A stretch of 64,000 nucleotides of DNA, from the NCBI GenBank assembly GCA_024274695.1, contig JAJSAI010000019.1, positions 29,346-93,345 on the forward strand, given 5' to 3'. The stretch's first letter is position 1. Every line of letters begins with the position of its first letter. The DNA is from an archaeon (lineage in GTDB: Archaea; B1Sed10-29; JAJSAI01). The notes beneath the pieces are model-generated. The model was not told the origin of the DNA and searched no databases. It worked only from the letters and a program-made list of their open reading frames with translations. The translations under genes were made by a program, and so were the position numbers. Below, in pieces: positions 16,150-24,597 of the stretch.

Positions 16150-18435
16150 ATGAGCGCTCTCGCCTACACGGTCCTCGCGCTACTGGCTGTTAACAGCCTG
16201 TTCTCTGTTTCGGACTACTACGCGCGGGTCACGACCCTGAAGACTCCTGAAAACATTCCTGCTGCTGTCATGCAGTACTCCATGCCCGGGAAAGAGTACT
16301 ACCTCTCCTCCCTTAGGACCGCGTGGGAGAAGGCAGCTGACGCCAAGAGAGAAGCGGGAAACATGTTAGAAGTGTACATAAAGGAATCTCTTTCTAACCT
16401 CGCCTTTTCCAGCTACTGCCGGTCCAAGCTCTCCGAGGTATACGGTTATGCCGGGTCAGCGTTCTACGCGACGGTCTCGCTCTTGGAAAGGGACGCCGCG
16501 GTCCTGAGGGACGCGGGCGTGGAAAACCCCAAGTACTCGGGCAGGGCCAGGCCAGTGTATCTCAGCCTGCTCCAGGCGGTCAGCGCGGTAGAGCATCCTG
16601 ACAACCTCTCCTCGTCAGAATCGTCCCGCAGGATAAGGGAAGGGCTGAAGGCAGGAAACTCAGACTACTTCAACGCGCTCGTAGGATACCCTGACGGTCT
16701 CTTCAGGGTAATGCTTGACGAGCACAGGATGTTCCTGCTGGCCCTTGACTACCTTGACGCTGAGTACAAACAAGCGCTAGCAGAAGTGGAGTACAGGAAC
16801 AGGCTACTGTCCTACAGGGCGAGAGAGTACGAGGCCAACAGGCTGGACGAGGTGGCGTGGAACAGGATCAGGCTAAGGGGAGGGATACTGTCCGGGGAAA
16901 GCTCTCCGGAGAACCCTGCCAGAGCATACCAGACCGCTAGGGAGTGGTCCCTGAAAACAACCGCTGTCACTGGCTCTGCTAGGGCGCTGTACTCAGCCGG
17001 AAGAAAGGCTGACGCCATAGTCCTGCTGCACGATCACTGCCTGGAAACAGAAAAGGTGATACGCGCTCTTGAGGGCGCGGTGGAAGCGGCCCGCGCGGTT
17101 GAAGAACAACTGCACCGCAGAGCGGTTAAGGCGTTTTCAAGCGCTTCAAGAGAGAGCGCGGGGTACTCGCTGGCGGAAAAAGCCTGTTCAGAGCAGAGTC
17201 CTCTTCTGGGAGAAAGCATCCTCCTCTTACAGAAGTGCATCCGCTTGTCCGAGAAGACAAGAGAACCTGACCCTTCCTCGCTTGAGGGGGAAGAACTGGC
17301 GGATAACCTTTCAAGACTTGCCTGGGACAAGTACTACCAGCTGGAACAGTACCTTGACGATCCTGTCTTCCTGGACAGGATCAGGACAAGCCTTCAGCTG
17401 TTGGACGCGTCGTCGGACGATCCGCTGCAGGCCGCTGCAGGATACCAGAAGCTCGTGCTGGAAATGGATGAGAAGCGCGCGGGGCTTGAGTCAGAGTATT
17501 CCGTGGTGCTGGAGAGCAGGGTGCTGGATTGCGGGAAGGAACAGGAAGTGAACGCCACAGTGTACTTCTCAGGCCCGCGCACCAGCGTTTACAGGGCAAG
17601 GGTCTTTCTCCCTGAACGAGTAGCGTTCCCTGACGGGTCAAAAAGCAAGATACTGTCTTCAGAAAACCAGTCCCTGAAGATCCCTGTGCACGTGTCCCCT
17701 GAATGCGTCAAGGTTTCTGAAGAACAGGTGAAGGCTGACGATACAAGGGTGTACTACGAGGAAGAGTGGAAGGTGAGATCCCCTCTGCCCGTGAGGCTTG
17801 CTGACGGGACGGTGACAGCGTCCCTCGCGAAGGTGCTCGTGTCACGCCCCTCGTGGCTGGTGGTGGGCAGGAAAGAACAGGGCAGCATGCTCGTGCTCAC
17901 AGTCTTCAACCCAGGAGACACTCTGAAGAACGTGGTCCTGTCAGCAGACACTACCCGGGAAGTGGAGGAGTGCAGCTCCTGCATACTCAGGCAGGGGAAA
18001 GTTCTTTTCTTCATTCCATTAGTCCGCGGAGGAGAGAAAAAAGTGCTGGAGGCCAGGCTCTCGGGGAACAGGACAAACGCCCTTTCCGAAAGTGTTCCCG
18101 AAGAACAGGAGGACTACAAGAACACTCTGCTGCTAGGACCCTTGAACACGAGCGGTTACAACGCCTTCATAGAGTCACGCGTGTTCGCTCCAGCGGCAGA
18201 CGCTGGGAGCGAGGGCACGAACATCACTCTACAGGGTGAGGGCAAGAAAGACATTGTCCAGAGAAGAAACGTGTTGAAACCAGTCTCCCTGGAGGCACGT
18301 GAGGCCAGAGAACCTGACGAGCGTTCTAGCGGCAACTCCTACAAGTACTACGTGATACCCCTTGGTTTTGCTGTGCTTTCGTTCATGCTCCTGAAGAGGA
18401 AGCCCGCGAGGAAGAAGATTGGGAGGGTCATATGA
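16150..18435 (+). CDS. large surface protein with N-terminal signal and C-terminal membrane anchor
   Basis: Unrecognised 761-residue protein. Residues 1-20 are a signal or signal-anchor. Residues 35-440 are almost all helical and charged, with few sequence repeats. Residues 455-680 look like beta-rich, extracellular domains (VNATVYFSGPRTSVYRARVF, then LVLTVFNPGD). The end has one transmembrane helix (YYVIPLGFAVLSFMLL) followed by a basic tail, so most of the protein sits outside the cell. Paired cysteines (SSYC, CSEQ, CSSC) could form disulphides. It is coupled to the tiny gene at 18432 by an ATGA overlap. It is probably envelope-associated; I cannot name a family. Confidence 0.7.
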   Translation: MSALAYTVLALLAVNSLFSVSDYYARVTTLKTPENIPAAVMQYSMPGKEYYLSSLRTAWEKAADAKREAGNMLEVYIKESLSNLAFSSYCRSKLSEVYGYAGSAFYATVSLLERDAAVLRDAGVENPKYSGRARPVYLSLLQAVSAVEHPDNLSSSESSRRIREGLKAGNSDYFNALVGYPDGLFRVMLDEHRMFLLALDYLDAEYKQALAEVEYRNRLLSYRAREYEANRLDEVAWNRIRLRGGILSGESSPENPARAYQTAREWSLKTTAVTGSARALYSAGRKADAIVLLHDHCLETEKVIRALEGAVEAARAVEEQLHRRAVKAFSSASRESAGYSLAEKACSEQSPLLGESILLLQKCIRLSEKTREPDPSSLEGEELADNLSRLAWDKYYQLEQYLDDPVFLDRIRTSLQLLDASSDDPLQAAAGYQKLVLEMDEKRAGLESEYSVVLESRVLDCGKEQEVNATVYFSGPRTSVYRARVFLPERVAFPDGSKSKILSSENQSLKIPVHVSPECVKVSEEQVKADDTRVYYEEEWKVRSPLPVRLADGTVTASLAKVLVSRPSWLVVGRKEQGSMLVLTVFNPGDTLKNVVLSADTTREVEECSSCILRQGKVLFFIPLVRGGEKKVLEARLSGNRTNALSESVPEEQEDYKNTLLLGPLNTSGYNAFIESRVFAPAADAGSEGTNITLQGEGKKDIVQRRNVLKPVSLEAREAREPDERSSGNSYKYYVIPLGFAVLSFMLLKRKPARKKIGRVI

Positions 18436-18635
18436 ACACCATAGTGCAAGTGCTCGGGGAGAACGTGCTGACTGTTCTCTGGGACGAGGAAAGAAAAGAG
18501 TACGCCCCTATTTCTAACGGCAGGAGAAGAGTTTTTATGGACAAGCAGGAGCTCCAGAGAACGCTTGCAGAGTCATGTGGTGAGGAGGCGGCGGAGATTG
18601 TTTTACATTATCTTGAAGACAGTGGTGTACTTTAG
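18432..18635 (+). CDS. small cytoplasmic protein of unknown function
   Basis: A 67-residue acidic protein (MNTIVQVLGENVLTVLWDEE at the N-terminus, LEDSGVL at the end). It has no signal peptide, membrane helix or cysteine pair beyond a single Cys. The start overlaps the stop of the surface protein (ATGA), so it is translated with it. The pattern of alternating hydrophobic residues followed by helices suggests a compact fold. It stops with TAG. Function unknown. Confidence 0.6.
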   Translation: MNTIVQVLGENVLTVLWDEERKEYAPISNGRRRVFMDKQELQRTLAESCGEEAAEIVLHYLEDSGVL

Positions 18636-18709
18636 GGTGATGGGCCTCAGTCCTCCTGTCAGGCTGGTGAGAATTAATCTCTTAAACCTGCCTCTCCTTT
18701 AGAGTAGAT

Positions 18710-19087
18710 ATGAAAGGTCTTACTCCCGTGGTCTCGGTTGTTCTCATAATAGGGATGATGGTCGTCGCCTCCGTGGCGTTCTACTACTGGATAATGCCGT
18801 ACACCGGAAAAAAGGCGACCCCTGAAACAACGTACTACTCCATGCATGTTGAATCGTGCAACCGGAGCCACATAACAGTCCGGAACACAGGGCTCCCGAG
18901 GTTCCATGACGCGAACGTTTCAGTCTATGATTCAACAGGGTCCAAGGTCGCCTGGTTTTATATTGACAGCCTGAACACGAGCGAGTCAAAATCCTTCCAG
19001 CTGAACCAGTCGCTCGAGCTCGGGCAAGAGTACACCCTCAGGTACGAGAAGATCCCGGGAGTCACGTTCGTGTGCAACGAGTACTAG
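18710..19087 (+). CDS. archaeal type IV pilin-like protein
   Basis: A 125-residue protein with the archaeal pilin N-terminal pattern: MKGLTPVVSVVLIIGMMVV, that is, a short basic leader followed by a hydrophobic helix. Cleavage by a prepilin peptidase would fall after Lys2-Gly3 or nearby. The rest is a beta-rich domain with several N-glycosylation sequons (NRS, NVS, NTS, NQS) and two cysteines. It may build an adhesion pilus or sit singly in the envelope. No pilus assembly ATPase is present in this window. The 3' end overlaps the adenylate kinase gene on the other strand by four bases. Confidence 0.8.
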   Translation: MKGLTPVVSVVLIIGMMVVASVAFYYWIMPYTGKKATPETTYYSMHVESCNRSHITVRNTGLPRFHDANVSVYDSTGSKVAWFYIDSLNTSESKSFQLNQSLELGQEYTLRYEKIPGVTFVCNEY

Positions 19088-19608
19088 GCTCTTTCAAGAA
19101 TCCAGTCAGAAAAATCAACACGCTCTTTCTTCCTTTTCTTCCCTTCTGCTATTCTGGCGCATTCCTCCACCACTTCCTCCACTGTTTTTCCTGTGGTGTC
19201 CACCTGGAAGACCCTCTTGCTCCCGTACTCCTCAATCGCTCTGATGGTGCAGTAGTCCAGGGCTTCTGCCTCCGCGTTCTCAAGAACCTTTTTCTTGCTG
19301 TACCCTCTTCCAGAAATCCTCTTCATGAGCTCCTCAGGATGGGCTCTCAGCACGATAACGATAGAATCAGGCAGTCTCACCTCGCACGCTATGTGCCCTT
19401 CTATTATCACGTCCTCCTCTTTTGACAGTTCTTTCCTAAGCCTTTTCAGGTCTACCACGAGCTCTCCTTCATGCGTTCCTGTGTAAAGCTTTTTTTTCTT
19501 GATGTACTCTGTAAGGTGGATTACTGGTTTTTTCAGACGCTTCCCAAGCTCTTCAGCGACAGTCGTTTTCCCGGTCCCAGGGGATCCTGTGATCACAAGC
19601 CTTTTCAT
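19084..19608 (-). CDS. AK6/Fap7-type adenylate kinase-like NTPase
   Basis: A 174-residue P-loop protein of the AK6/Fap7 family, which in archaea and eukaryotes combines weak adenylate kinase activity with small-subunit ribosome maturation. The Walker A motif is GSPGTGKTT near the N-terminus. EGHIACEVRLPDSIVIVLRA is the core strand region, and the C-terminus has the family-like DFSDWILER. A TATA-like tttaaata at about 19634-19641 on this strand is some 30 bases before the ATG, so the transcript is probably leaderless. It stops with TAG. Confidence 0.9.
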   Translation of the reverse strand: MKRLVITGSPGTGKTTVAEELGKRLKKPVIHLTEYIKKKKLYTGTHEGELVVDLKRLRKELSKEEDVIIEGHIACEVRLPDSIVIVLRAHPEELMKRISGRGYSKKKVLENAEAEALDYCTIRAIEEYGSKRVFQVDTTGKTVEEVVEECARIAEGKKRKKERVDFSDWILERA

Positions 19609-19662
19609 CCAGTATGCTACTCTCTTCTCATTATTTAAAACGGTTCCCAGGAGAATCAGGTT

Positions 19663-19722
19663 TTGGGAGGATCCTTCTTGTGAAAGGATCCTCCAGGGTT
19701 AGGTGAGCCTCTCCTCTTTTTT
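19663..19722 (+). ncRNA. candidate small RNA with perfect hairpin
   Basis: The longest gap in the window (19609-19846) has no open frame. It holds a perfect 11-bp inverted repeat: left arm 19666-19676 (ggaggatcctt), seven-base loop, right arm 19684-19694. On the plus strand a TATA-like tatttaaaa lies at 19632-19640, about 28 bases before the hairpin, and six Ts end at 19722 after a pyrimidine-rich stretch. This is what a short RNA of about 58 bases with a terminator would look like. The rest of the gap (19723-19846) is AT-rich with no further structure seen. No RNA family is recognised. Confidence 0.35.
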
Positions 19723-19846
19723 GGCAGCATATACTGACGCTGATCTGGTATAAAAATTTTACTATCCACAAAACACGATAATGAAAAAATGTTTACTTTT
19801 TGACGCTTAATTTTTAATCCTGTTCATTTTGAGGGTGTTTTTTTGT

Positions 19847-20584
19847 TCAAAAGTATTTTTCGAGTTTCGCCTGTTTCTGGCGGGAGTTGGCGACCTTGGT
19901 GGTACTGCCCACCTCGTACTCTATCTTCTTGTACTCCATGCCTTCCTTTTCCAGGAACCTTTTCGCGTGGGCTGTAATGTCAGGAGCGCACAGGATACCC
20001 CTTACCCTGGAGCCCTTTCTCTTCCTGACCTCTTCCACGTACCTCTTCAGTTGTGAGACCGCGTTAAGCCCTGCCTTTCTTCTCTTGACCTCTATCAGCA
20101 CGGTGTTGCCCTGCGCGTCCTCCGCCCAAATATCCACCATGCCCTTCGGGAGGATCCCCTCTCTTTTTACTGGCCTGAGCCCCTCTTCTATCACGCTCAG
20201 GTCCTGGGCGAGGGCGTCAGAAAGATGGGACTCTACCCCCACGACACAGGACCTCTGACGGTCCCTCAGGTCAAGAACGTGTAGTGCTATTATCCTGGAA
20301 AATGATACTGAGAGGACCTCCCCCTTGTTCCTCCCTGTTATTGTGATCTTCTCCCCGTCATAGTCCGTTGTGAACACTGTCCCTGTCTTCTGATAATTCA
20401 CTGGAGGGGTCTTGAACGGCTGATGCACCAGGAACGTCCCGTCAGGCTTTATTATCACGATCCTCTCTCCAGGACCGAGCTTTGAAGCAGCCCTCCCGGC
20501 GTACGAGACCGTGCACTCTCCCACTATTATTATCGTCTTCTTCTGCTCCAGCCCCCTGTCTATGTCCCTCTTGCTTGAAAGCAT
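19847..20584 (-). CDS. nucS: endonuclease NucS/EndoMS
   Basis: A 245-residue mismatch-specific endonuclease that cuts both strands near base mismatches and replaces MutS/MutL in many archaea. The N-terminal dimerisation and DNA-binding half is followed by a RecB-like nuclease domain, with catalytic residues in GMVDIWAEDAQGNTVLIEVK and QLKRYVEEVRKRKG. The last residues, KQAKLEKYF, form a PCNA-interacting peptide, so the enzyme is expected to work on the sliding clamp. It is transcribed alone, divergent from the gene at 20674. Confidence 0.94.
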   Translation of the reverse strand: MLSSKRDIDRGLEQKKTIIIVGECTVSYAGRAASKLGPGERIVIIKPDGTFLVHQPFKTPPVNYQKTGTVFTTDYDGEKITITGRNKGEVLSVSFSRIIALHVLDLRDRQRSCVVGVESHLSDALAQDLSVIEEGLRPVKREGILPKGMVDIWAEDAQGNTVLIEVKRRKAGLNAVSQLKRYVEEVRKRKGSRVRGILCAPDITAHAKRFLEKEGMEYKKIEYEVGSTTKVANSRQKQAKLEKYF

Positions 20585-20673
20585 TAGACTCTTCTTCCTC
20601 TCGGGTGGTATAAAAAAGCAGGGGCGAAAAGGTTAAAAAACACCCGGCCGGAATTCTTCAAGGGTGTTGTTTT

Positions 20674-21144
20674 TTGTTCAAGAAGAGCATGTCCTTTCCG
20701 GAGAAAGAGCTTTTCATCCGAATGTGTCTGCCCGCGTATTCTCTCACCGAGGACGTCAGGGGAAGGCTCCTCTACTACCTGAAGAAAAGAAGCGTCCCGG
20801 ACAATCTCCTGCGCGAGGCGTTCCCTGAGGACTATGACAGGATAATGTCGACAGTGATGCTGGAGAAGGGCTTCTTTTCCCTTAAGCCAAGGCTTGACCT
20901 GGTGATCAAGTACTTTCTGGAATACCACAACAGGGAAACGCCTTGCAAGGTTGAGGAAGGAAGGGTTGTTGGGTTCAGAGCGGAAAGAAAGGGAGGAGAG
21001 AACACCCTCATCGCAAGAGTCGCCCTTAAGTCAGGTCGCACGGTTAACGCGTCAACCAAGCTGGCTCCCGGGCTTGTTGTTAGAATAAACTTGAACGACA
21101 GGGTTTTCGTGCATAACAAGAAGGTCTGCCACGTGTTAGAATGA
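20674..21144 (+). CDS. unknown protein coupled to hydrogenase maturation protease
   Basis: An unrecognised 156-residue protein. The first 85 residues are helical (RMCLPAYSLTEDVRGRLLYYL). The last 65 look like a small beta barrel (VVGFRAERKGG, LIARVALKSGRTVNAS, LVVRINLNDRVFVHNKK). TTG 20674 has GGGTG about nine bases upstream; ATG 20689 would give 151 residues and is the alternative start. The gene end overlaps the hydrogenase maturation protease start (ATGA). Translational coupling suggests a link to hydrogenase assembly, but this is only context. Confidence 0.6.
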   Translation: MFKKSMSFPEKELFIRMCLPAYSLTEDVRGRLLYYLKKRSVPDNLLREAFPEDYDRIMSTVMLEKGFFSLKPRLDLVIKYFLEYHNRETPCKVEEGRVVGFRAERKGGENTLIARVALKSGRTVNASTKLAPGLVVRINLNDRVFVHNKKVCHVLE

Positions 21145-21572
21145 ACAGGATAGCCGTCGCGTCCCTCGGCAACCCCCTGAGAAGGGATGATGGGATTACA
21201 GAGGTTGCCTGCAGGATGATGGAAGAGAGAAACCGTTTTAAGGCAGACTACTACTACGGGGATCCCTTGAACTACCTGGGCAGGCTCGTTTCTTACGATC
21301 TCGTGTTCCTTGTGGACGCCGTGCTCTCAGAGGACCCTCCTGGGAGGGTCAAGCTCCTGGACATTGACTCTGTTTCAGGCCCTGGCCTTTCAACACACTC
21401 AGCGTCACTGGACCTCGTTAGAAGAATGCTTTCGGGAAAAAAAGTTTTCCTGATAGGCGTGACAGTCAGGGACACGGGATACGGGACCGGCCTGAGCCCG
21501 GGTGTGGATCCTCAGAGGATCGCTGAAGAAATAGAGAGGATCATACTCGCCCGCGCTTCCGTCAGGCATTGA
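21141..21572 (+). CDS. [NiFe]-hydrogenase maturation protease (HycI/HypD-type endopeptidase family)
   Basis: A 143-residue protease of the HybD/HycI family that trims the C-terminal extension of the [NiFe] hydrogenase large subunit after nickel insertion. Conserved nickel-sensing and core motifs are visible: GNPLRRDDG near residue 10, FLVDAVLSEDPPG, and STHSASLDLV with the conserved histidine. It converges with the hydrogenase operon ending at 21583, whose large subunit (22751-23908) carries a matching removable tail. This makes the substrate assignment strong. Confidence 0.92.
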   Translation: MNRIAVASLGNPLRRDDGITEVACRMMEERNRFKADYYYGDPLNYLGRLVSYDLVFLVDAVLSEDPPGRVKLLDIDSVSGPGLSTHSASLDLVRRMLSGKKVFLIGVTVRDTGYGTGLSPGVDPQRIAEEIERIILARASVRH

Positions 21573-21582
21573 TCTCATTTCT

Positions 21583-21915
21583 TCATTTTACCAGGTTCTT
21601 CAAATCCTCTTTCCTGGTGCTGGAGTAGTCGTACTCTGTGGAGAACGCTATCGCCTTAGGTCTCGCGGGGCACACGTCCCGGCACAGCCCGCACAGTATG
21701 CACTTTCCCATGTCAAAGTCTATCCTCCCCTTCTCGTGGAAGACTATCGCGTTAACAGGACAGTTCCTCTCGCACAGCCTGCATCCTATGCACCGTTTGG
21801 AATAGTATACTATTCTTCCCCTAAACCTCTGGTAGGGTTTCTTCTTCTGCTCGGGATAGTTCTCTGTCACCGGCCTCCTGAAAAGCCACGCGAGCACCTC
21901 TGTTTTCAAGCCCAT
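21583..21915 (-). CDS. hydrogenase ferredoxin-like subunit (EchF/NuoI type)
   Basis: A 110-residue protein with two [4Fe-4S] motifs, CIGCRLCERNCP and CILCGLCRDVCP. It matches the EchF/NuoI subunit that accepts electrons from soluble ferredoxin and passes them to the small subunit. The basic N-terminus (WLFRRPVTENYPEQKKKPYQ) probably lies on the membrane arm. ATG 21915 is chosen because it gives the short overlap (10 bases) with the upstream membrane subunit that is typical of this operon; a longer in-frame extension would run deep into that gene. It is the last gene of the operon. Confidence 0.9.
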   Translation of the reverse strand: MGLKTEVLAWLFRRPVTENYPEQKKKPYQRFRGRIVYYSKRCIGCRLCERNCPVNAIVFHEKGRIDFDMGKCILCGLCRDVCPARPKAIAFSTEYDYSSTRKEDLKNLVK

Positions 21916-22763
21916 GAGCCCACCCACAGTACCCTCATCAAGTCTATTACCGCGACAAAGAACGCTGCCAGCACGTACCACACGGTGGTGTGCAGCGTAA
22001 ACCTTGGAGTGGTCGCGTCTGAATACGCCATCGCCATGAACAGGATCACGAAACTCACTATCCAGAAGAGCAAGTTTCCTCCTGCGAACAGGCTTGACAG
22101 CAGGCTTATGAAAAAGAACCTTTTCAGCATCTCCCCGAGGTCCAGGAAGAACAGGGACCTTCCGGAGTACTCCGTGCTAACCCCTGGAAGGATCTCGCTT
22201 TCCGCGGCCCCGGTGTCGAACTGGGTTACCTTGCTTTCCACGAGGGCCACGGCTATCAGGGCAACGGCTGACGGGACCAGTCCCAGAATGCTCAGGTCCT
22301 TTATTCCTGCAAGCGTGATCGTGCTAGAGTACACGACGAACGAGATGATCGCGGCGGCGAGGGCCGTCTCGTATATTATCATGAGCCTCATTTCCCTCAT
22401 GCTGGCGAGCATGCCGTAGGGGGAGTCAGAGCTTATTCCCGCGAGCACGTAAAAAGCGCTTGAGAGCACGGTCACGTACAATAGGAAAATGAAGTCGTAC
22501 GGGAAAGAAATCACCTGGAACGGGACCAGCATCAGTCCCACGAAAAGGGTGGTGCAGTACATGAATGGCGAGATCATGAAGAACCAGTCGTTCTTGGTCG
22601 GGATCCTCTTCTTTGCCCAGAGTTTCCTGAGATCGTAAAAAGGTTGTACTACGGGAGGGCCTCTCCTGCTCTGCATTCTCGCGATCACCTTGCGGTACAC
22701 CCCGTCAGCGAGGACCGCGAGGAAAGGGGATGCAACCCAGAGCACCAGGTTCAGCCAGGGCAC
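21906..22763 (-). CDS. hydrogenase membrane subunit (EchB/NuoH type)
   Basis: A 285-residue polytopic membrane protein homologous to NuoH/EchB, which links the hydrogenase module to ion pumping. It begins with a transmembrane helix and the loop ARMQSRRGPPVVQPFYDL, a family hallmark. The acidic loop QFDTGAAESEILPGVSTEYS corresponds to the conserved quinone/energy-coupling loop of NuoH. It overlaps the large-subunit gene by 13 bases and the ferredoxin subunit by 10. Confidence 0.92.
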   Translation of the reverse strand: MPWLNLVLWVASPFLAVLADGVYRKVIARMQSRRGPPVVQPFYDLRKLWAKKRIPTKNDWFFMISPFMYCTTLFVGLMLVPFQVISFPYDFIFLLYVTVLSSAFYVLAGISSDSPYGMLASMREMRLMIIYETALAAAIISFVVYSSTITLAGIKDLSILGLVPSAVALIAVALVESKVTQFDTGAAESEILPGVSTEYSGRSLFFLDLGEMLKRFFFISLLSSLFAGGNLLFWIVSFVILFMAMAYSDATTPRFTLHTTVWYVLAAFFVAVIDLMRVLWVGSWA

Positions 22764-23908
22764 GAGTACTTCCTCCTGAACTCTTTTTCCCTGAGCTCTT
22801 CAACCCTGCCGTTCTTTTCTACAAGGACTCTTTCAAGGCAGGAGAAGCAGGGGTCAAGGGACGCTACTATGACGGGCACGTCTCCTACGACCATGCCTGG
22901 AAGCAGTTCTTCAAGGATCTTCATGTAAGAAAAGCTGGGTGTTCTTATCTTCGCTCTCTCCACCCTGTTGTTCTTGAACCTTAGGTAGTAGAAGAGCTCT
23001 CCTCTCGGCGCTTCCACCCGGGCGTGACCCTCTCCCTCAACCCTGGAAAGAGAGTGGGGAGGGATCTTCTCGTCCGGGAGTCCTGAGAGCACGCGTTCTA
23101 CTATCCTCGCGGATTCCATGACCTCCGTGAGCCTGACCTTCAGCCTTTCCAGCGCGTCCCCCCTCTTCCCGGCCGCCATTTCAAAGTCTATCCTGGAGTA
23201 CCAGTCGTACGGGTCTATCTTACGGGTGTCTATCCTCACTCCTGACGCCCGGGCTATGGGGCCTGTCAGCCCCCATTCCAAGGCCATGCTCTTCGGGATC
23301 GTTCCAACGTTCTTGAGCCTTGACACGACAACTTCTTCCTTCATGCAGTCGTTGTAGTAATCTCTGGTTTTCCTTGCCACGCTCCGAACCTGCTGTAGTA
23401 TGAACTCGGGATCCTCTTCTTCCATGTCGTACCGCAGTGTTCTTATCTTGTTAATGTTATGATGGACCCTGCCCCCGGTTATTTTTTCAAAGCAGTCAAG
23501 CACCTTTTCTCTTTCCCTCCAGAAGTAGTTGAAAAGGGTTTCAAGGCCTATCTCGTGCATCATGAACCCTGCCCAGAGAAGGTGGCTCTGCATCCTCTCA
23601 AGCTCGAACAGCACTGTCCGGATGGCCTTCACTCTTTCAGGAGCATCGTACCCGAGAATGTTTTCCACCGTGCGCACGTACGCCCTCTCGTGAGTAATAC
23701 TGCATATACCGCATACCCTTGAAGCAACGTACAGGGCCTGGTCAGGGTTTTTCCCCTCCAGCAGGTACTCTATCCCCCTGTGAGTGTACCCCGTTACCAT
23801 CCTGACCTTCTGGACCTCCTCTCCCTCAAGGCAGACCTTGAGGAGTATGGGCTCTTTTATCGCAGGGCTCTGTGGCCCGACGGGCATTACGAAGTCATGC
23901 ACTCTCAT
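22751..23908 (-). CDS. [NiFe]-hydrogenase large subunit (EchE/NuoD type)
   Basis: A 385-residue catalytic subunit. Both nickel-binding cysteine pairs are present: RVCGICSITHE near the N-terminus and DPCFSC near the C-terminus, so this is a true hydrogenase and not a NuoD lacking the metal. After the last ligand come 28 more residues ending KYSCPG, of which about 25 would be removed by the maturation protease encoded at 21141-21572. The family (group 4) normally couples ferredoxin oxidation to H2 formation and ion export. Overlaps with both neighbours are 13-14 bases. Confidence 0.95.
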   Translation of the reverse strand: MRVHDFVMPVGPQSPAIKEPILLKVCLEGEEVQKVRMVTGYTHRGIEYLLEGKNPDQALYVASRVCGICSITHERAYVRTVENILGYDAPERVKAIRTVLFELERMQSHLLWAGFMMHEIGLETLFNYFWREREKVLDCFEKITGGRVHHNINKIRTLRYDMEEEDPEFILQQVRSVARKTRDYYNDCMKEEVVVSRLKNVGTIPKSMALEWGLTGPIARASGVRIDTRKIDPYDWYSRIDFEMAAGKRGDALERLKVRLTEVMESARIVERVLSGLPDEKIPPHSLSRVEGEGHARVEAPRGELFYYLRFKNNRVERAKIRTPSFSYMKILEELLPGMVVGDVPVIVASLDPCFSCLERVLVEKNGRVEELREKEFRRKYSCPG

Positions 23909-24212
23909 CCCTCCTCATGGGCGGCTTGCCCTTCCAGTCCTCGGGCAGGAAGAGTTTCAGGTGCAGGTTCTTGTTGCCCTCGAACTCAACCCCGTAAAAG
24001 TCGTGGATCTCCCTCTCATAGAAGTCCGCGGGAGGAAACTCTTCCGCCAGGCTTTCCACGACCGGGGACTCTTTAGGCACCCTCAGTTCCTTGAAGAAAA
24101 TGTTGTGATCCTTCCCGTCAAAGTAGTACCTCAGCCTGAACTCCTCCCCCATGTCGTCGCACACTATCGCGATAAGCCTGTTATCCTTTAGAAGCTCTTT
24201 CAAGAACCTCAA
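23895..24212 (-). CDS. hydrogenase NuoC-like subunit (EchD type)
   Basis: A 105-residue short version of the NuoC 30-kDa subunit. The signature FYEREIHDFYGVEFEGN is complete and is followed by the usual KLFLPEDWKGKPPMRRD. It links the large and small subunits of the hydrogenase. The gene overlaps the small-subunit gene by 32 bases and the large-subunit gene by 14. Confidence 0.9.
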   Translation of the reverse strand: MRFLKELLKDNRLIAIVCDDMGEEFRLRYYFDGKDHNIFFKELRVPKESPVVESLAEEFPPADFYEREIHDFYGVEFEGNKNLHLKLFLPEDWKGKPPMRRDESA

Positions 24213-24597
24213 CCCCCTTTAGTATGCCGTCTATTACAGCTTCCGGTCGCGGCGGGCATCCTGGGACGTACACGTCCACGGGTATTATCCTGTCCAATGG
24301 CCCCGCGTGATTGTACGATTCCGCGAAAGGCCCGCCTGACACCGCGCACGCTCCCACAGCCACCACCACCTTCGGGCTTGCCATCTGGTCGTACACCGTT
24401 CTTATCCTGTCAGCGTTTTTCTTGTTTACCATCCCCTCCACCACGAGGATGTCAGCATTCCTCGGGCTGTGCTTTATCACTATCCCGAGCCTTTCCACGT
24501 CGTACCTGGGCGTGGCCACGGCGAGCACTTCAAGATTGCACCCGTTACAGCCAGCCCCGTGGAACACGAACACCCACGGAGATTTTTTGAAAGTCAT
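24181..24597 (-). CDS. [NiFe]-hydrogenase small subunit (EchC/NuoB type)
   Basis: A 138-residue subunit carrying the proximal [4Fe-4S] cluster. Cysteine ligands are visible in HGAGCNGCNLE, VAVGACAVSGG and VPGCPPRPE. It lies between the ferredoxin-like subunit and the nickel site in the electron path. ATG 24597 is chosen from the ATGA overlap with the small membrane protein upstream. Confidence 0.93.
   Translation of the reverse strand: MTFKKSPWVFVFHGAGCNGCNLEVLAVATPRYDVERLGIVIKHSPRNADILVVEGMVNKKNADRIRTVYDQMASPKVVVAVGACAVSGGPFAESYNHAGPLDRIIPVDVYVPGCPPRPEAVIDGILKGVEVLERASKG

Noticed and set aside
16150-18435. Archaeosortase substrate based on its C-terminal helix and basic tail
   Set aside because: The helix is preceded by NSYKYYVIP rather than a PGF- or PEF-type motif, so I cannot support processing.
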